64,000 bases of DNA from Leguminivora glycinivorella. Its lineage: Eukaryota > Arthropoda > Insecta > Lepidoptera > Tortricidae. The notes beneath the pieces are model-generated. The model searched no databases and had not been told where the DNA came from. It worked only from the letters and a program-made list of their open reading frames with translations. This document shows, piece after piece, positions 28,882 through 40,134 of this stretch; the stretch's first letter is position 1, and every line of letters begins with the position of its first letter. The DNA lies in NCBI RefSeq assembly GCF_023078275.1, contig NC_062996.1, forward strand, positions 3,162,001 through 3,226,000, written 5' to 3'. A program made the translations under genes and the position numbers.

Positions 28882-30942
28882 CTAGGTATTAGCTAGCGCC
28901 ACCTCCCCAGCCGCCAGCCTTTGAGCTGTTTTTACCCTGTTAAGAGTATTTCCTACAAAATTAAGGGGCACACCCACTTGAGCACCTGATTTTAAATCTT
29001 TGGACAGTTCATTCACTAATGTGATTATTTGTGAGATCTCTTGTTCTGTTGCATTAGTTATATCTATATTTACTAGTGTATCGAAAGAAAATTCTTTGAT
29101 GGTTGGGTCTTTTATGTGCCTTATTGTAATAGGATCGTCTTGGTCTAACAGAATGTTTTTCGGTCGTCTTCGCCCACGTTTTGGGTCGGGAATTGGGGTA
29201 TGGGCCGAGGCCATGTTAATAAGTTGGTTTGAGTGATGTGGGGTGGAGTCAAAGTATTTCCTTGATATGGACTGAAAATAATTTTTAACTGAGGGGAGAT
29301 TTGTATCATGGTGCAGGTCTTCGTTTGTGATATACCAGTCTGAGTTGGTGGCTTTTCTGAGAAATTTATTTTGTAAAGTTTGAAGGGTTTTAATATTGCT
29401 ATTTGAAGTATGGGCGAAGACGACCGAAGTGTACGCAAAGATTGGACGAATACATGTTTTATACAGTGTTAGTTTTCCATCTAGAGAGAGGTTACTTTTG
29501 TTATTAAGTAGAGGGTGAAGTCTGCCCATTATAAAGTTAGTCCTGTTTTTAACTAATTTTATGTGCTTGTTGAAGGTCATTCTTGAATCAAGAGTGACTC
29601 CTAGGTATTTTGCGGAGTCACTCCATTCAAGGGGGGTGCCTAGCAGTGTTACCTTATTGTAGTTCTGTGCTATGAGTGCTTTACTCTTTTTACAGAATAA
29701 AACAGCCACGCTCTTACCAGGGTTGATCTCGATCCTCCAACGGTCAAACCAATCTCCTAGGGAGTTGGCGGCCCGCTGGAGGAGCGAGGTCAACAGGGCT
29801 GGTGATTTGGAGGTGGCATAGAAAGCTGTGTCGTCAGCAAAGAGAGCGTAGTGTGCCCCCTTTGTCTTCGGCATGTCATTTACGTAAAGTGTGAACAATG
29901 TTGGGGACAGGACCGAGCCCTGCGGTACACCCGCTCTCACAGGATGAAGAGTGGAAAGAGACCCCTCCACTCTGTAGCCAAAACCTCTCTCGGTTAGGAA
30001 GTCTCTAAGGATGTATATGAGACCTCCTGGCACACCTAGTCTTATAAGTTTGCATAGCAAACCGGTGTGCCATACCTTATCAAAGGCTTTGGCCACATCG
30101 AGGAATACCACACCTGTTGGTGTGGGTCTCCTTCCCTCCGTCAGCCCGTGGAGAATGTGCTCCGTTAACTGGTGCACCTGGTGCACACACGAGTGCCCAG
30201 GCCTGAACCCGAATTGTTCACTCTGTATTAGGTTATTACTACTGATGTGTTTTGTAAGTCTAGCTAGGATGCATTTTTCATATATTTTACCTAATACATT
30301 TAGTAAGCTTATTGGCCTGTAACTGCTAGGTTGATTACTCGGTTTTCCTGGTTTATGAATGCCTATAACAACTGCCACCTTCCAGGATTTAGGAAAGTGG
30401 CAGTTGCTAAGGGCTGCGTTTAGTATATTTAAAATTACATGTATTAGATTATCTGGTAATAACTTGAATATTCTGGATGGGAGGCCATCTATCCCTGGTG
30501 CTTTTTTAATTTTGAGTTTTATAATTAATCTTTTGAGCTCTGCGAAGGTGATATTTTCTATGGGTGGGTCGGCTAAGGGTTTATTAAAGAAATCTTCAAC
30601 TTCTTTTTCGACTTTCGGGATTTGAGAGGGATCGGAAGGAACGTTGCCCGGGGTACACTGTGATTCTAGACTATTTGCTAGCAGTTCTGCCTTTTCATCA
30701 TCTGTAAAGGCGGGGGTGGGAAGATCAGGGCGGACAAGAGGGGGGATTGACATAACTGTGTCCGCTTTTAGAGCTCTGGCCAGCCCCCAGTACGCCTGTT
30801 GGCCTGGCCTGATCTCCTCTAGCAGTTCCCTCCATTTGCCTTCCCTGAACTCCCTTATTTCCTCTTTTATCTGTCTCTGAAGCCTGTTTACGGTGTTTTT
30901 ATTTTCTCTAGAGGGAAATATAGCAAGTTCTTTTAGCGCCAT
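28882..30942 (-). CDS. J2 ORF2: linker and reverse transcriptase (686 aa open, 5'-truncated)
   Basis: This is an open frame starting at the ATG of MALKELAIFPSRENKN. That ATG is probably internal, because homology to the linker and endonuclease continues upstream (31,020-31,302) behind a stop. The RT covers about residues 140-450: KIKKAPGIDG, SSYRPISLLN, catalytic Asp282 (VVFLDVAKAFDKVW), GVPQGSVLSPTLF and Asp370-Asp371 (LFADDTAFYA). The C-terminal region includes LQTLQNKFLRKATNSDWYI and ends AAGEVALANT. There is no RNase H. All RT catalytic residues are present but the endonuclease is not, so the product could polymerise but not nick. It lies in the right arm, with a TATA-bearing block P upstream. 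Confidence 0.88.
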   Translation of the reverse strand: MALKELAIFPSRENKNTVNRLQRQIKEEIREFREGKWRELLEEIRPGQQAYWGLARALKADTVMSIPPLVRPDLPTPAFTDDEKAELLANSLESQCTPGNVPSDPSQIPKVEKEVEDFFNKPLADPPIENITFAELKRLIIKLKIKKAPGIDGLPSRIFKLLPDNLIHVILNILNAALSNCHFPKSWKVAVVIGIHKPGKPSNQPSSYRPISLLNVLGKIYEKCILARLTKHISSNNLIQSEQFGFRPGHSCVHQVHQLTEHILHGLTEGRRPTPTGVVFLDVAKAFDKVWHTGLLCKLIRLGVPGGLIYILRDFLTERGFGYRVEGSLSTLHPVRAGVPQGSVLSPTLFTLYVNDMPKTKGAHYALFADDTAFYATSKSPALLTSLLQRAANSLGDWFDRWRIEINPGKSVAVLFCKKSKALIAQNYNKVTLLGTPLEWSDSAKYLGVTLDSRMTFNKHIKLVKNRTNFIMGRLHPLLNNKSNLSLDGKLTLYKTCIRPIFAYTSVVFAHTSNSNIKTLQTLQNKFLRKATNSDWYITNEDLHHDTNLPSVKNYFQSISRKYFDSTPHHSNQLINMASAHTPIPDPKRGRRRPKNILLDQDDPITIRHIKDPTIKEFSFDTLVNIDITNATEQEISQIITLVNELSKDLKSGAQVGVPLNFVGNTLNRVKTAQRLAAGEVALANT

Positions 30943-31302
30943 ATTTTTCTGCTTTATTTTGTTAAGAATTTCTGGGGTAATCTGTTTTTAGAGTAATCTT
31001 CAGCGGGGATAGTTTTTGTTCAAGCTTTAATTACGTTTTGGAGGCCAGTTGTTAATATATCTATATGGTTATCTATAGTGGAGGGATTGTTTGGTGGTGA
31101 TTCTGCAAGGGTAAGGATGGGGAGATCTTCTTTTGCCAGGAGTGAGCCCACTTCTGCCCAGTTTACCACCTTTTTGGTGGGTGAAGGGTCTGAGGGTGGG
31201 GGACCTAGTTTGAGTATAACGGGTCTATGGTCTGAATCTAATATGTGAACTACCTCTATGGCTCTCATGTTGAGCGATACGCCTTTCAACAAAGCTTCCG
31301 GC

Positions 31303-31737
31303 CTTCCTTTTATTCCCCTTTCCGTAACGGTTCCTAAGCAACTCGATACGAATGTTTCTGTGCGCACGAGCCAATCAGCGTGAAGAGCGAGATGGAAGAT
31401 CATCGCTTATTCGATTTCGTACGACGGATCGTGATTGGCCGGATTTCGGGTTGCTTACGAATTACTATTGATTGTACTATTAATCTAACGTTTACATAAA
31501 AATACAATATTATAAATATCATAGGAGCTTTCGGCTCGAAGCTTACGTAATCGCTTAGTCCCTTTTGTAGGCTACATAAACAAAGTCTTACACCTGCGAT
31601 AAGTGTTAAAACTGAGTGAACAGCTCCCATTGTTCCGCGACGACCGAGAACAATAGGGGAATTAGCGAGCGTTCCCGCTTATCTACATATTTCAAACGGT
31701 TACGAGTTACGATTGTTATATAACTGATTAGCGATTA
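31303..31737 (-). promoter_or_regulatory. Block P (mirror copy)
   Basis: This is the reverse complement of 22,689-23,128, pointing toward the 686-aa ORF2. The CCAATCACG and AATAAAAG motifs are conserved. Confidence 0.45.
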
Positions 31738-32034
31738 CCAGAGATCGGAAAAATTTGCGTCATTGCTCGCAATAATGTGGACATGTCTCTAAAATTAATC
31801 ATTTAATTAATTTCTTACTTGACATATAGTTTGATTCCTAGTCAATAAATAAAAAAGTTTAATTAAAGAAAATAATCAGTATTTATCGAGTTAGCATTTA
31901 TGCTGAGTCGGGACCATTTCGTGGTAACTTGTATGTTTTAATTTCTTTTATTTGCTGTTTCTGAAGAAGAGGAGAAGGAAAGTACAGAGTGGAAGAATAG
32001 TAGATAGATATTAGATAATAGGATAGAGAAGTCA

Positions 32035-34319
32035 TCATCAACACACCCTCTCCGCCCACAGTCACCCCTCTGCTGTCCCCCCCGGGACCCACGAGTGGCG
32101 GGCCACGCAGCTGCGGCTGCCCTAAGCCCCAAATTTGCCCAAACGGGCCAAAACCTGCCCACTCAACCCCTCTACACCCCCCCTACTCATGGAAGGAGGC
32201 CGTCGCCCCCGCTCACCCATGCGGAGGAGTCGCTTTCACAGGCGGCGTTTCCCTCAGAGACTGGCACTCAGGACTGCTCCTTGCAGTTAGGCCAGACCTC
32301 CCAACGGGCACCCAGTCAACTACAAACACCCAGTCAACAACAAACCGACTGCTCTCTAGATATAGGGCAAAGGCCTTCCCGCCTCCCCCCCTCACCCTAC
32401 CAACCGAGGGCTGACACTCCGGTGCCAGCCAACAAGTACTTCTCGGACACCGCATCCACTCTCACAGACGATGGTGGGACCGACGACTGTGAGATGGATT
32501 ACGAGGACGTGGCATATCTATCAGATGAGTATAAAGAAGTCGTATCTAGGAAAAAGATCTTCAGGAACAAAAGAAAAAGGGAGAAACCTGCGGGCCCCAC
32601 AGACCGGAGGATCCCATTTTCCCCTCAATCCAACTGGCTGGAAAATTCAGGTAATACTAACATTCCCCTTTCAAATTCCTTTGAAAACCTCCCCACCCCT
32701 CACAGGGAGGGTGACACCCCTGCTGACCCCCCGTCGGATGACTCGGCGGGGAAGGTGAAAAGACCCAACAGATCCAAATCCGGAAACACCACCCCTACAG
32801 GTAGACTCTCTGGGCACGTCATCCCAAATGACCGGCCAACCTCTCCCGCCCCCTCAAACTCTCAACCAGCTGCCCCCCTCTGATGAGGGGCCCCAGCAAA
32901 AGAAAAAAAGCCCCCGGTCATTCTTCTAAAAGACATAAGAAGATGGACTCCCCTCCAAGAAGAGGCCCAAAGGCTGAAAATTGGCTATAACCACTCGAGA
33001 TTCATAGAAGGTCGCTGGGGTGGTATGGCCATCTACACTGACTCAATCAAGCAGTACCGAGGCTGGAAATATTTATTAATAAATGGTTACTGCTCCTACA
33101 GAACTTACGACGAGGTTGACCTAAGGGTAATCATCAAAAAAATCCCCAAAGAATTCGATGTTGCGGATATTAAAAACGACATCCAGAAACAGGGCTACCC
33201 CGCCACTGGGGTCTACCGGAAATTTAGGCTCGCAGATGGTCAAAAAATCCCCTTTGACATGGTAGAGGTCACCCTCCTCAACAATAAGGAGGCCAGGGAG
33301 ATTTTCTCTATCACCCAGATCCTCGGCATGGCGGTCCCCAAGCCGGAATGGCCACTGCCCTCAAGGCCCTCAACCAGAATTGTGCAGTGTAAAAACTGCC
33401 TTGACTACGGTCACTCTGAGAGTGGCTGTAGAATCCACCCGCTTTGCTTTAAATGTGGAGAGGCCCACAATTGGAGGGACTGCAAAAAACCTCCTAATAC
33501 CCCCCCAAAGTGTGGCAAATGCCTCGGTCCCCACCTGGGGAATAACAGAGGTTGCCCCATGGCCCCGAAGCCGGGCGACCACATACCTTTTCACAGGCCA
33601 AAGGCTCCCACATCAGGAAAGCGGGCCTCCGCCCGTGCCTCCCGCCCCGAGAACCCTCTCTCCCAAACTAAACGCACTCCCACCCACCCCCCTCCCCAGC
33701 ACTCTCCCTCTCCACCCTCACCCACTCTGGCCCTATCCCAATCCTCACAAAATGACTTGGCAATCCCAGCCCCCCCCCCCCTCCACCCCGACCCACAACC
33801 CTTGGGTTAGACCTCTTGAATACACCCCCCCCCCCTGCCCTCATCAGAAATCAGGCCATAGAATTGAGCGGTGACTCCCAACAAACCGGAAAGCATTACC
33901 CACCTCCCCAGGGCGGCAATACCTCCCTACCGCTCCATCCATCACGCACAAACACAATGCCCTCCTTTCCTCCCCTACCAGCCCTAAAGCGTCACACCTT
34001 ACCACCCCCCCAGCCTTCCACAAACAACTTCCCCCCCTCTACACCTGTCCACAGGGTGGAGGGGAGATCGAACAGGAGCCTGAGAGTCACCACCCCCAGG
34101 CATCCCCCTGTTCGTGACCCACAGACTGACCTGAGGCTGGCGATAGATCTTGCCATTGTCTTTGACATAGACGAGATCTGTCAGCTGGCCTCGGAATTCA
34201 GGGCTGCGGCGAACGAACAGGACCAGATTGCTGTACTAGTCTCCCACGCTAACCTCCTGCGCTCCCTCAGAGCCTTCTATAATATTACTCCAAATAACAA
34301 TGTCTCACACCAGATCTAA
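32035..34319 (+). pseudogene. J2 ORF1 (Gag), long copy
   Basis: The sequence begins abruptly at the palindrome edge. The frame 32,095-32,883 gives the Pro/Gln-rich N-terminal half through CEMDYEDVAYLSDEYKEVVS and KKIFRNKRKREK. A frame change at about 32,880 is followed by the PRE_C2HC-like domain (33,025-33,350). Three knuckles follow: CKNCLDYGHSESGC, CFKCGEAHNWRDC, CGKCLGPHLGNNRGC. After a Pro-rich stretch and another frame change at about 33,810, the C-terminal helix region DLRLAIDLAIVFDIDEICQL ends at TAA 34,317-34,319. The ORF2 ATG at 34,300 overlaps this end. This is the most complete J2 Gag here, but it is split by two shifts. Confidence 0.82.
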
Positions 34320-35545
34320 GCCGAAATCGCTGACCATTGGCTTCTTCAATGCAAATGGTCTAAGGCCACAAAGGGACGAAGTGGCCACCTTTCTTAGAGA
34401 TCATGGAGTTGACATCTTCCTGGTACAAGAAACCTTCTTGAAACCCTCCTCTGGTAGCCCCAGAATTGCAAACTATGCCCTGGTGAGAAATGACCGCCCC
34501 ACCCAGGGGGGTGGCACCCTCATCTACTACAAACGTTCACTCCACTGCTCCCCACTGGACACACCGAAGCTCCAGAATATGGAAGCCTCGGTGTGCCGTG
34601 TGGGACTCACGGGCCACCAACCGATCACTTTAGCCTCAGTATACAACCCACCAACAAAGGACATCCTGCAGGTAGACTTAAATGCGCTCTTGGGGCTGGA
34701 CTCCTCGGTCATCCTGGCAGGGGACTTCAACTCCAAGCATGCGCAGTTTGGCTGCAGTGTCCACAAAAAATGGCAGAGCCCTCAGCTCCTATCTCCTCGC
34801 AAATAATCTTGACATTATAGCCCCTATGGAACCCACTCATTATCATCCAAATTCAGCTTATCAACCAGACCTGTTAGATTTTGCAATATTCAAGGAAATT
34901 TCCCTGAACCTTAAAACCATTCAAGTCCACCATGAGCTTCACTCAGATCATAGACCGGTTGTAGTGGCCCTGGGTCCCTCACAACCGGACGATCCCCCAA
35001 CCAAAACGATAGTCGACTGGGTCAAAGTCGGGAAGGTGTTAGACGATGAAAATCTCCCCCTCCTTAAAACCCTCCCAGCTTCTATTCACTCGAAGGAAGA
35101 TACTGATGAGGCCATTGACCTCATCACTAGAGGCTTGCAATCCATTCTTGGGGAATGCTCAAAAGAGGTTCTGGCAGACGACGACCGACGCTGGCGTCTA
35201 CCTGATGAATTAAAACTCCTAATCAAGGAGAAAAACAAGGCGCTGAAGGTTTATTCTAGGTATCCCAGCCCCGACAATAAAAACATTTTAAACCGCCTTC
35301 AAAGAAGAGTAAAGCTGGAGATCTCGGACCACAGGAGGGAGAAGTGGGGGAAATTTCTCGAGGAGATCACTCCAGGTCACCAGGCATACTGGGGCCTGGC
35401 GAGATCTCTTAAGAGTGATGTACCGACATCCATTCCCCCACTTCTCGTCCCTGGGTCAGACACTCCAGCTTTTACCGACCATGAAAAAGCAGAATGCCTA
35501 GCAGACAGCTTGGAAGCCCAATGCTCCCCCAGCCCAGCGCTGTAT
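34300..35545 (+). pseudogene. J2 ORF2: endonuclease and linker, joined to Gag (copy 2)
   Basis: The ATG at 34,300 starts MSHTRSKPKSLTIGFFNANG. The endonuclease motifs FLVQETFLKP, GGGTLIYYK, AGDFNSKH and SDHRPVVV are visible. The same six-A frameshift as in copy 1 lies at about 34,765. The linker reaches LEAQCSPSPAL and then passes into Gag instead of the RT. From 34,452 onward it matches 876-1,963 nearly base for base. Upstream, this copy alone retains the ORF2 start and its ORF1. Confidence 0.85.
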
Positions 35546-36367
35546 ATAATGAGAATCAGCCCTCCCGCTCCCCGCACAGGGTTCGATCCCCTAGGGAATT
35601 TAACACTCAACACACAGATCCCTCTCAAGAGATGGAGGTAGGTAATTTTGACGACTCGGACAACGAAGACTTAGACAGCGTCAGTGACTATACTGAAAAC
35701 GAATTCGACAGCCAGACTGGAGAAAGGAAACCTAGCAAGCGCACGCCGCCCCAAATCGTATTATACGATCCTAACAGATGGCCTGTGGCTTCTAAAGAGG
35801 CCTATAGGCAAAACCTAGGCTTCCTACACTCATACGTAGGAGTAGAAAAAGTCACAAAAGAAAAAGTGCTATTTATAGAAACACAAACTCCGGATCAGTT
35901 CCGGAGATGGCGTAGACTCTTAAAAAATGGTTTTCACACCCGCCCATACGGCAAACAAGTTAAACTCAGGGTGGTCATTCTGGGCCTCCCTGTCGCAATT
36001 GAAACCAGCGAAATTAAGGACGAACTTATAAACCAAGGCCTCCCAGTCGCGGAGGTCAAAAGAATGGAAAGGGGCCCTAAAGACAATAGAGTCCCTTTTG
36101 ACGCAGTATTAGTAACACTAGACAAAACACCAAACGGCAAAAAGGTATTCAATATAGAAAGAATTTGCGGACTCATGGTCTCAAAGTAGAACGACCACAT
36201 AAAAGCTTAAGGGTAGCTCAATGCAAAAGATGCCAAAGATACGGCCATACCGCCAAATACTGTCGCATGCCCCCCCGTTGTGTGAAATGCGCGGGGGATC
36301 ATTTCACACGACTATGCGACAGCTATTCTCTTTTAAATTCCAGTCACTCTTATAAAAAAAAAAAAAA
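35546..36367 (+). pseudogene. Second Gag segment after ORF2 (copy 2), with short 3' end
   Basis: The acidic DSDNEDLDSVSDYTENEFD is followed by QTPDQFRRWRRLLKNGFHTR. The PRE_C2HC-like domain reads VKLRVVILGLPVAIETSEIK ... FDAVLVTLDKTPNGKKVFNI. After a frame change at about 36,185 the knuckles CKRCQRYGHTAKYC and CVKCAGDHFTRLC follow. This Gag differs clearly from the J2 Gag at 32-34 kb, so the mosaic combines two lineages. It ends in AAATTCCAGTCACTCTTAT and poly(A) to 36,367, then CCGGGCACCA. Confidence 0.8.
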
Positions 36368-36460
36368 CCGGGCACCAGTACAGTGCAACCGATCCAGTAG
36401 TTCCAGCAAAATCAGCTCCAGCAAAGGGAGAGCAGGCCCCTAGGAGTGATCCGTCACCGT

Positions 36461-36591
36461 TGTGGCCGTTCAGCACCCTATATACAGCTAGGCAGTGTAG
36501 CTAGGCAGAACGTATCTGCAATAGGGAAAGTTTAAATAAAAGTTTTGATTCGTTATAGCTAGTTTATTTTCGTATACACTGAACGGTCACA
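36461..36591 (+). repeat. 131-bp TG...CA-bounded repeat, LTR-like (copy 2)
   Basis: Near-identical to 2,922-3,052, with the same ends and surroundings. It was copied together with the larger block rather than inserted independently. Confidence 0.35.
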
Positions 36592-36796
36592 CCTTCTGGT
36601 TTCGTCGGGTGCAGTAGTCGACATGGGCATTCGAACACGTGAGAACGAGAGTGGCCGATGATGTTCCAGTACCTTCTACCGAGAGCTATCGTCGAAGTAT
36701 AACTGCTGCGAGCGGTTATACTAGCCATCACCAGGAACATCCAGCTGGCGCACGAAAAATCGTCGCACACCATCGCCACAGAAGTACAAACCTCTC

Positions 36797-36979
36797 CCTG
36801 CGGAACTGAGGGACTTAATCCAGCGAAAGCGTCAGCTGAGAAGGAGATGGCAGCACACCAGATGCCCAACTTTGAAGACTGAACTCAACGCCCTGACCGA
36901 GGAAGACCCCGCGTGCGTACGGAGCCCGGTCCAGTTACTGCGCAAAGGGCGCCGCCTGGCTCACAAAAAAGCCATATAA
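36797..36979 (+). pseudogene. LINE ORF2 linker fragment (copy 2)
   Basis: PAELRDLIQRKRQLRRRWQ and KTELNALTEED are as in 3,258-3,440, with one Ala-to-Val change (RSPVQLL). It belongs to the duplicated block. Confidence 0.6.
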
Positions 36980-36999
36980 AAAAAAAAAGATTTAACACT

Positions 37000-37372
37000 G
37001 TCCCAGAGGGACATCCCGGCGTCAAGATTAATGTTGTGGATATAGTAGAGGCTTTTCTCTAAACTCCAAAAGACTCAATTAAAAAAAAAATATAACACAG
37101 GTCCACCTAAATTGAACCTATCAACGGAAACAATGGTTAAACCTAACCTCCAAGAAAACGAATTTGTACTAGTTCTTAACAAAATGCGTGAATTTGCAAG
37201 AGTACTTAAGCAGGGCAAAAGTGTGGTTGTACCCGACGCCTTCATGACACCCATGACTCCGGATCGAACATCCCGGCGTCAAGTCAAATGGACAGGGTAG
37301 AATAGAGGTTTGCCTCTACATTCCCTTAGCACTTAACAAAAAAAAAATAAATAAAAAAAGGGGTCGCGGGGT
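37000..37372 (+). pseudogene. Two J2-type 3' ends, with ORF2 tail (copy 2)
   Basis: The first 3' module has hairpin TAGAG/CTCTA at 37,046-37,061 and poly(A) near 37,080-37,090. The frame 37,112-37,300 encodes the ORF2 tail (LVLNKMREFARVLKQGKSVV). The second hairpin, TAGAGG/CCTCTA at 37,303-37,318, leads to an A-rich tail. It matches 3,460-3,826. Confidence 0.65.
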
Positions 37373-37619
37373 TGAAACGGTAGCGGTAGAGCTAGCAATC
37401 ACCGGATCGCCCAGTCGTCCCCAAAACGACGACGACACGCCGCCCCACAAGGATAGGGCGCGCCCCGACACAGCCCCCACAGCGCCCAGCTCGGAAGGGG
37501 CCACTCACACCCCAGCAGGGGTCTCGAATGAAGACTCACCACCACCGTATAAAACCGCCCACGGCCTTGGGAGTTCTCTTTTCCAGATCAGGAACATACA
37601 ACTAACTTCTAGCTAAAAT

Positions 37620-38647
37620 CCCCACAGTAACATTATGCAATAGACCCATTCCATGGTGAGACGAAGCAAGGTACCTTGCTTGGCATAATTTTGAATTAAA
37701 AGCTCAACTTCCTAAAACACATTCGCACGGTCAGAAGTATAAAAATGACCAAAAATAGCGGCATGTCAATACGTAACCAAAACTACATTAAAAAAATAGC
37801 CATAAGAACGTCCTTTCATATTCATCCATAGTTTTCGCCCAACGTTCCCATAGTGCACTTAAATGTTTCCAAGTCCTACAAAATAAATTCCTCGGAAAAA
37901 TTACAGGCGCTCCTTGGTACGTTAAAAATAAAGACCAAGTCCAACAAGAGCACAACATATTAAAATATTGAGCCAGCAATACGTCGAAAAAGCATTCAAT
38001 GATAGAATAGCAATGACCTTGTAAGGCAGACCTCGGTGTACACCTCTGAGATTCCTCCCAGGAAAGGTGTACGTAGGCCGATGCATGTCTTGTTGGATCC
38101 GGATAACGAAATAACGCTGGCTCAAATTAAGCCGCCAAACACAAGTCATCCTCCATCAAAACAAAAGCTTTCTTTTATAACAGACGCCCCCATTGGGAGA
38201 AACATAGGAGACGTTTGGTCGACGCCAAACAGGGCCCTCTGCCCTAGGTCATTAACTCATTAAGTTGTTTTGCTTTGTATTCCAATAATTTACATATATC
38301 CTTCTGAAAATCATTGAATTATGTAATGGAAATAGCTTTGTGTCAAATTGTATACTTCACTTCTCTATCCTATTATCTAATATCTATCTACTATTATTCC
38401 ACTCAGTACTTTCCTTCTCCTCTTCTTCAGAAACAGCAAATAAAAGAAATTAAAACATACAAGTTACCACGAAATGGTCCCGACTCAGCATAAATGCTAA
38501 CTCGATAAATACTGATTATTTTCTTTAATAAAACTTTTGTATTTATTGACTAGGAATCAAACTATATGTCAAGTAAGAAATTAATTAAATGATTAATTTT
38601 AGAGACATGTCCACATTATTGCGAGCAATGACGCAAATTTTTCCGAT
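37620..38647 (+). pseudogene. J1-like ORF2 C-terminal fragment and 3' UTR (copy 3)
   Basis: The fragment has the same deletions as at 4,262 and 21,785 (KHIRTVR...MTKNSGMS, CFQVLQNKFLGKITG, YTSEIPPRKGVRRPMHVLLD). The J1-type 3' UTR (TTGTATACTTCACTTCTCTA) and the AT-rich stretch lead to block P. Unlike copy 1 it is not interrupted by the hAT and MITE insertions, so it serves as the empty site for them. Confidence 0.65.
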
Positions 38648-39095
38648 CTCTGGTAATCGCTAATCAGTTATATAACAATCGTAACTCGTAACCGTTTGAA
38701 ATAGATAAGCGGGAACGCTCGCTAATCCCTCTATTGTTCTCGGTCGTCGCGGAACAATGGGAGCTGTTCACTCAGTTTTAACACTTATCGCAGGTGTAAG
38801 ACTTTGTTTATGTAGCCTACAAAAGGGACTAAGCGATTACGTAAGCTTCGAGCCGAAAGCTCCTATGATATTTATAATATTGTATTTTTATGTAAACGTT
38901 AGATTCATAGTACAATCAATAGTAATTCGTAAGCAACCCGAAATCCGACCAATCACGATCCGTCGTACGAAATCGAATAAGTGATGATCTTCCATCTCGC
39001 TCTTCACGCTGATTGGCTCGTGCGCACAGAAACATTCGTATCGAGTTGCTTAGGAACCGTTACGGAAAGGGGAATAAAAGGAAGGCCGGAACGGT
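38648..39095 (+). promoter_or_regulatory. Block P (copy 4): CCAAT and TATA-like promoter block
   Basis: CCAATCACGATC, GATTGGCTCG and GGGGAATAAAAG (box at 39,073) are present. Similarity to other copies ends at about 39,095, where the 3' part of an unrelated LINE begins. Confidence 0.45.
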
Positions 39096-39512
39096 ACTAT
39101 TGGCCCAAATATTGTTTCCGAATCACAATCTGGTTGTTAACAGATACTTTGTAAATCTTACCCTAGGCCTCTTGTTTTCTTAGTTTTTAGACTTTAGGTT
39201 TTATTGTAAGCCAGGTTAAATCCATTTTTGCTCCGTTTGTTCACCCAACATAATTGAGTTACTCCTGCCGTCCAGGCTTTTTATCTGTTTTTGTTTTTGT
39301 TTTGTTTTATTGTGTACTGTGTAATGTGACTTAGGTTAAGTTAGCTTGTAAGACTCGGGCCCTGAGGCCGACAACCTCAGCGCTGCGCGCTGAGGTCGTC
39401 GACCTCATGGTCTTTGCCCTATACACTCAGGTGTATAGGCGCCCCGTCCCGTAAAGAGTAAAGGGCGCTTAACCCGCCCGACTCAAAGAAATTCAAAATC
39501 AAAAAAAAAAAA
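39096..39512 (+). repeat. 3' UTR of an unidentified LINE with two hairpins and poly(A)
   Basis: No frame is open. Two strong inverted repeats are visible: CCTCAGCGC-TGC-GCGCTGAGG near 39,374-39,394 and CTATACACTCAGGTGTATAG near 39,419-39,438. A poly(A) at 39,500-39,512 closes the unit. The layout (hairpins, then CCCGACTC, then poly(A)) suggests a non-LTR 3' end of another family. Confidence 0.5.
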
Positions 39513-40134
39513 ACCGGCCAAGTGCGAGTCGGGCTCGCGCACAAAGGGTTCCGTAGCAGCAAATATAATAAACTTATTATGTCAATTTATACACCTGCCA
39601 AAATTACAGTTAAATCAACCTATCTCAAAAACTGTAAGAGATACTTTGATCAAACCAAAAATCGTTGAAAGAGTTAATTAGCATGCATCACCTCTATTTT
39701 TTTTAGAATTTTATACCCCGTAGTTATAAAAATAGAGGGGGGGGGACATACTTTTTACGACTTTGAGAGCTGATATCTCAAAAACCGTTCACTTTAAGAA
39801 AAATGTTTTTTAGAAAACTTTATATCATTTTAAAAGACCTTTCCATTGATACCCCACACGGGTATGTACATCGAAAAAAAAAATTTTCATCCCTCAGTTA
39901 CATGTATGGGGGGCCCCACCCCCAATTCTTTTTTTTACTATTTAGTGTCATAATTTTGTAGCGGTTCATACAACACATATTCCCATCAAATTTCATCACT
40001 GTAGTACTTATAGTTTCCGAGTAAATCGGCTGTGACAGACGGACAGACGGACAGACGGACAGACGGACAGACGGACATGACGAAACTATAAGGGTTCCGT
40101 TTTTGCCATTTTGGCTACGGAACCCTAAAAAATA
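39513..40134 (+). repeat. GGGTTCCG-type lepidopteran interspersed repeat
   Basis: It runs from CCGGCCAAGTGCGAGTCGGG to TACGGAACCCTAAAAAATA and includes (ACGGACAG)n at about 40,037-40,077. It is followed directly by CCGGGCACCACCC and a truncated J2-like element. Confidence 0.75.

Larger units (their letters stand above)
27640..32034. repeat. Right arm of the 9.6-kb inverted repeat
   Basis: This is the reverse complement of 22,391-26,971. Its outer edge at 32,034 is abrupt: 3' UTR sequence of a J1-like element passes without spacer into J2 Gag. The outer edge of the left arm is continuous with normal flanking sequence, as judged from the copy at 38,350. The right edge is therefore the novel join. 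Confidence 0.9.

Noticed and set aside
40037..40077. CRISPR-like or regulatory tandem array of ACGGACAG
   Set aside because: It is a simple microsatellite that belongs to the GGGTTCCG interspersed repeat; there are no spacers.
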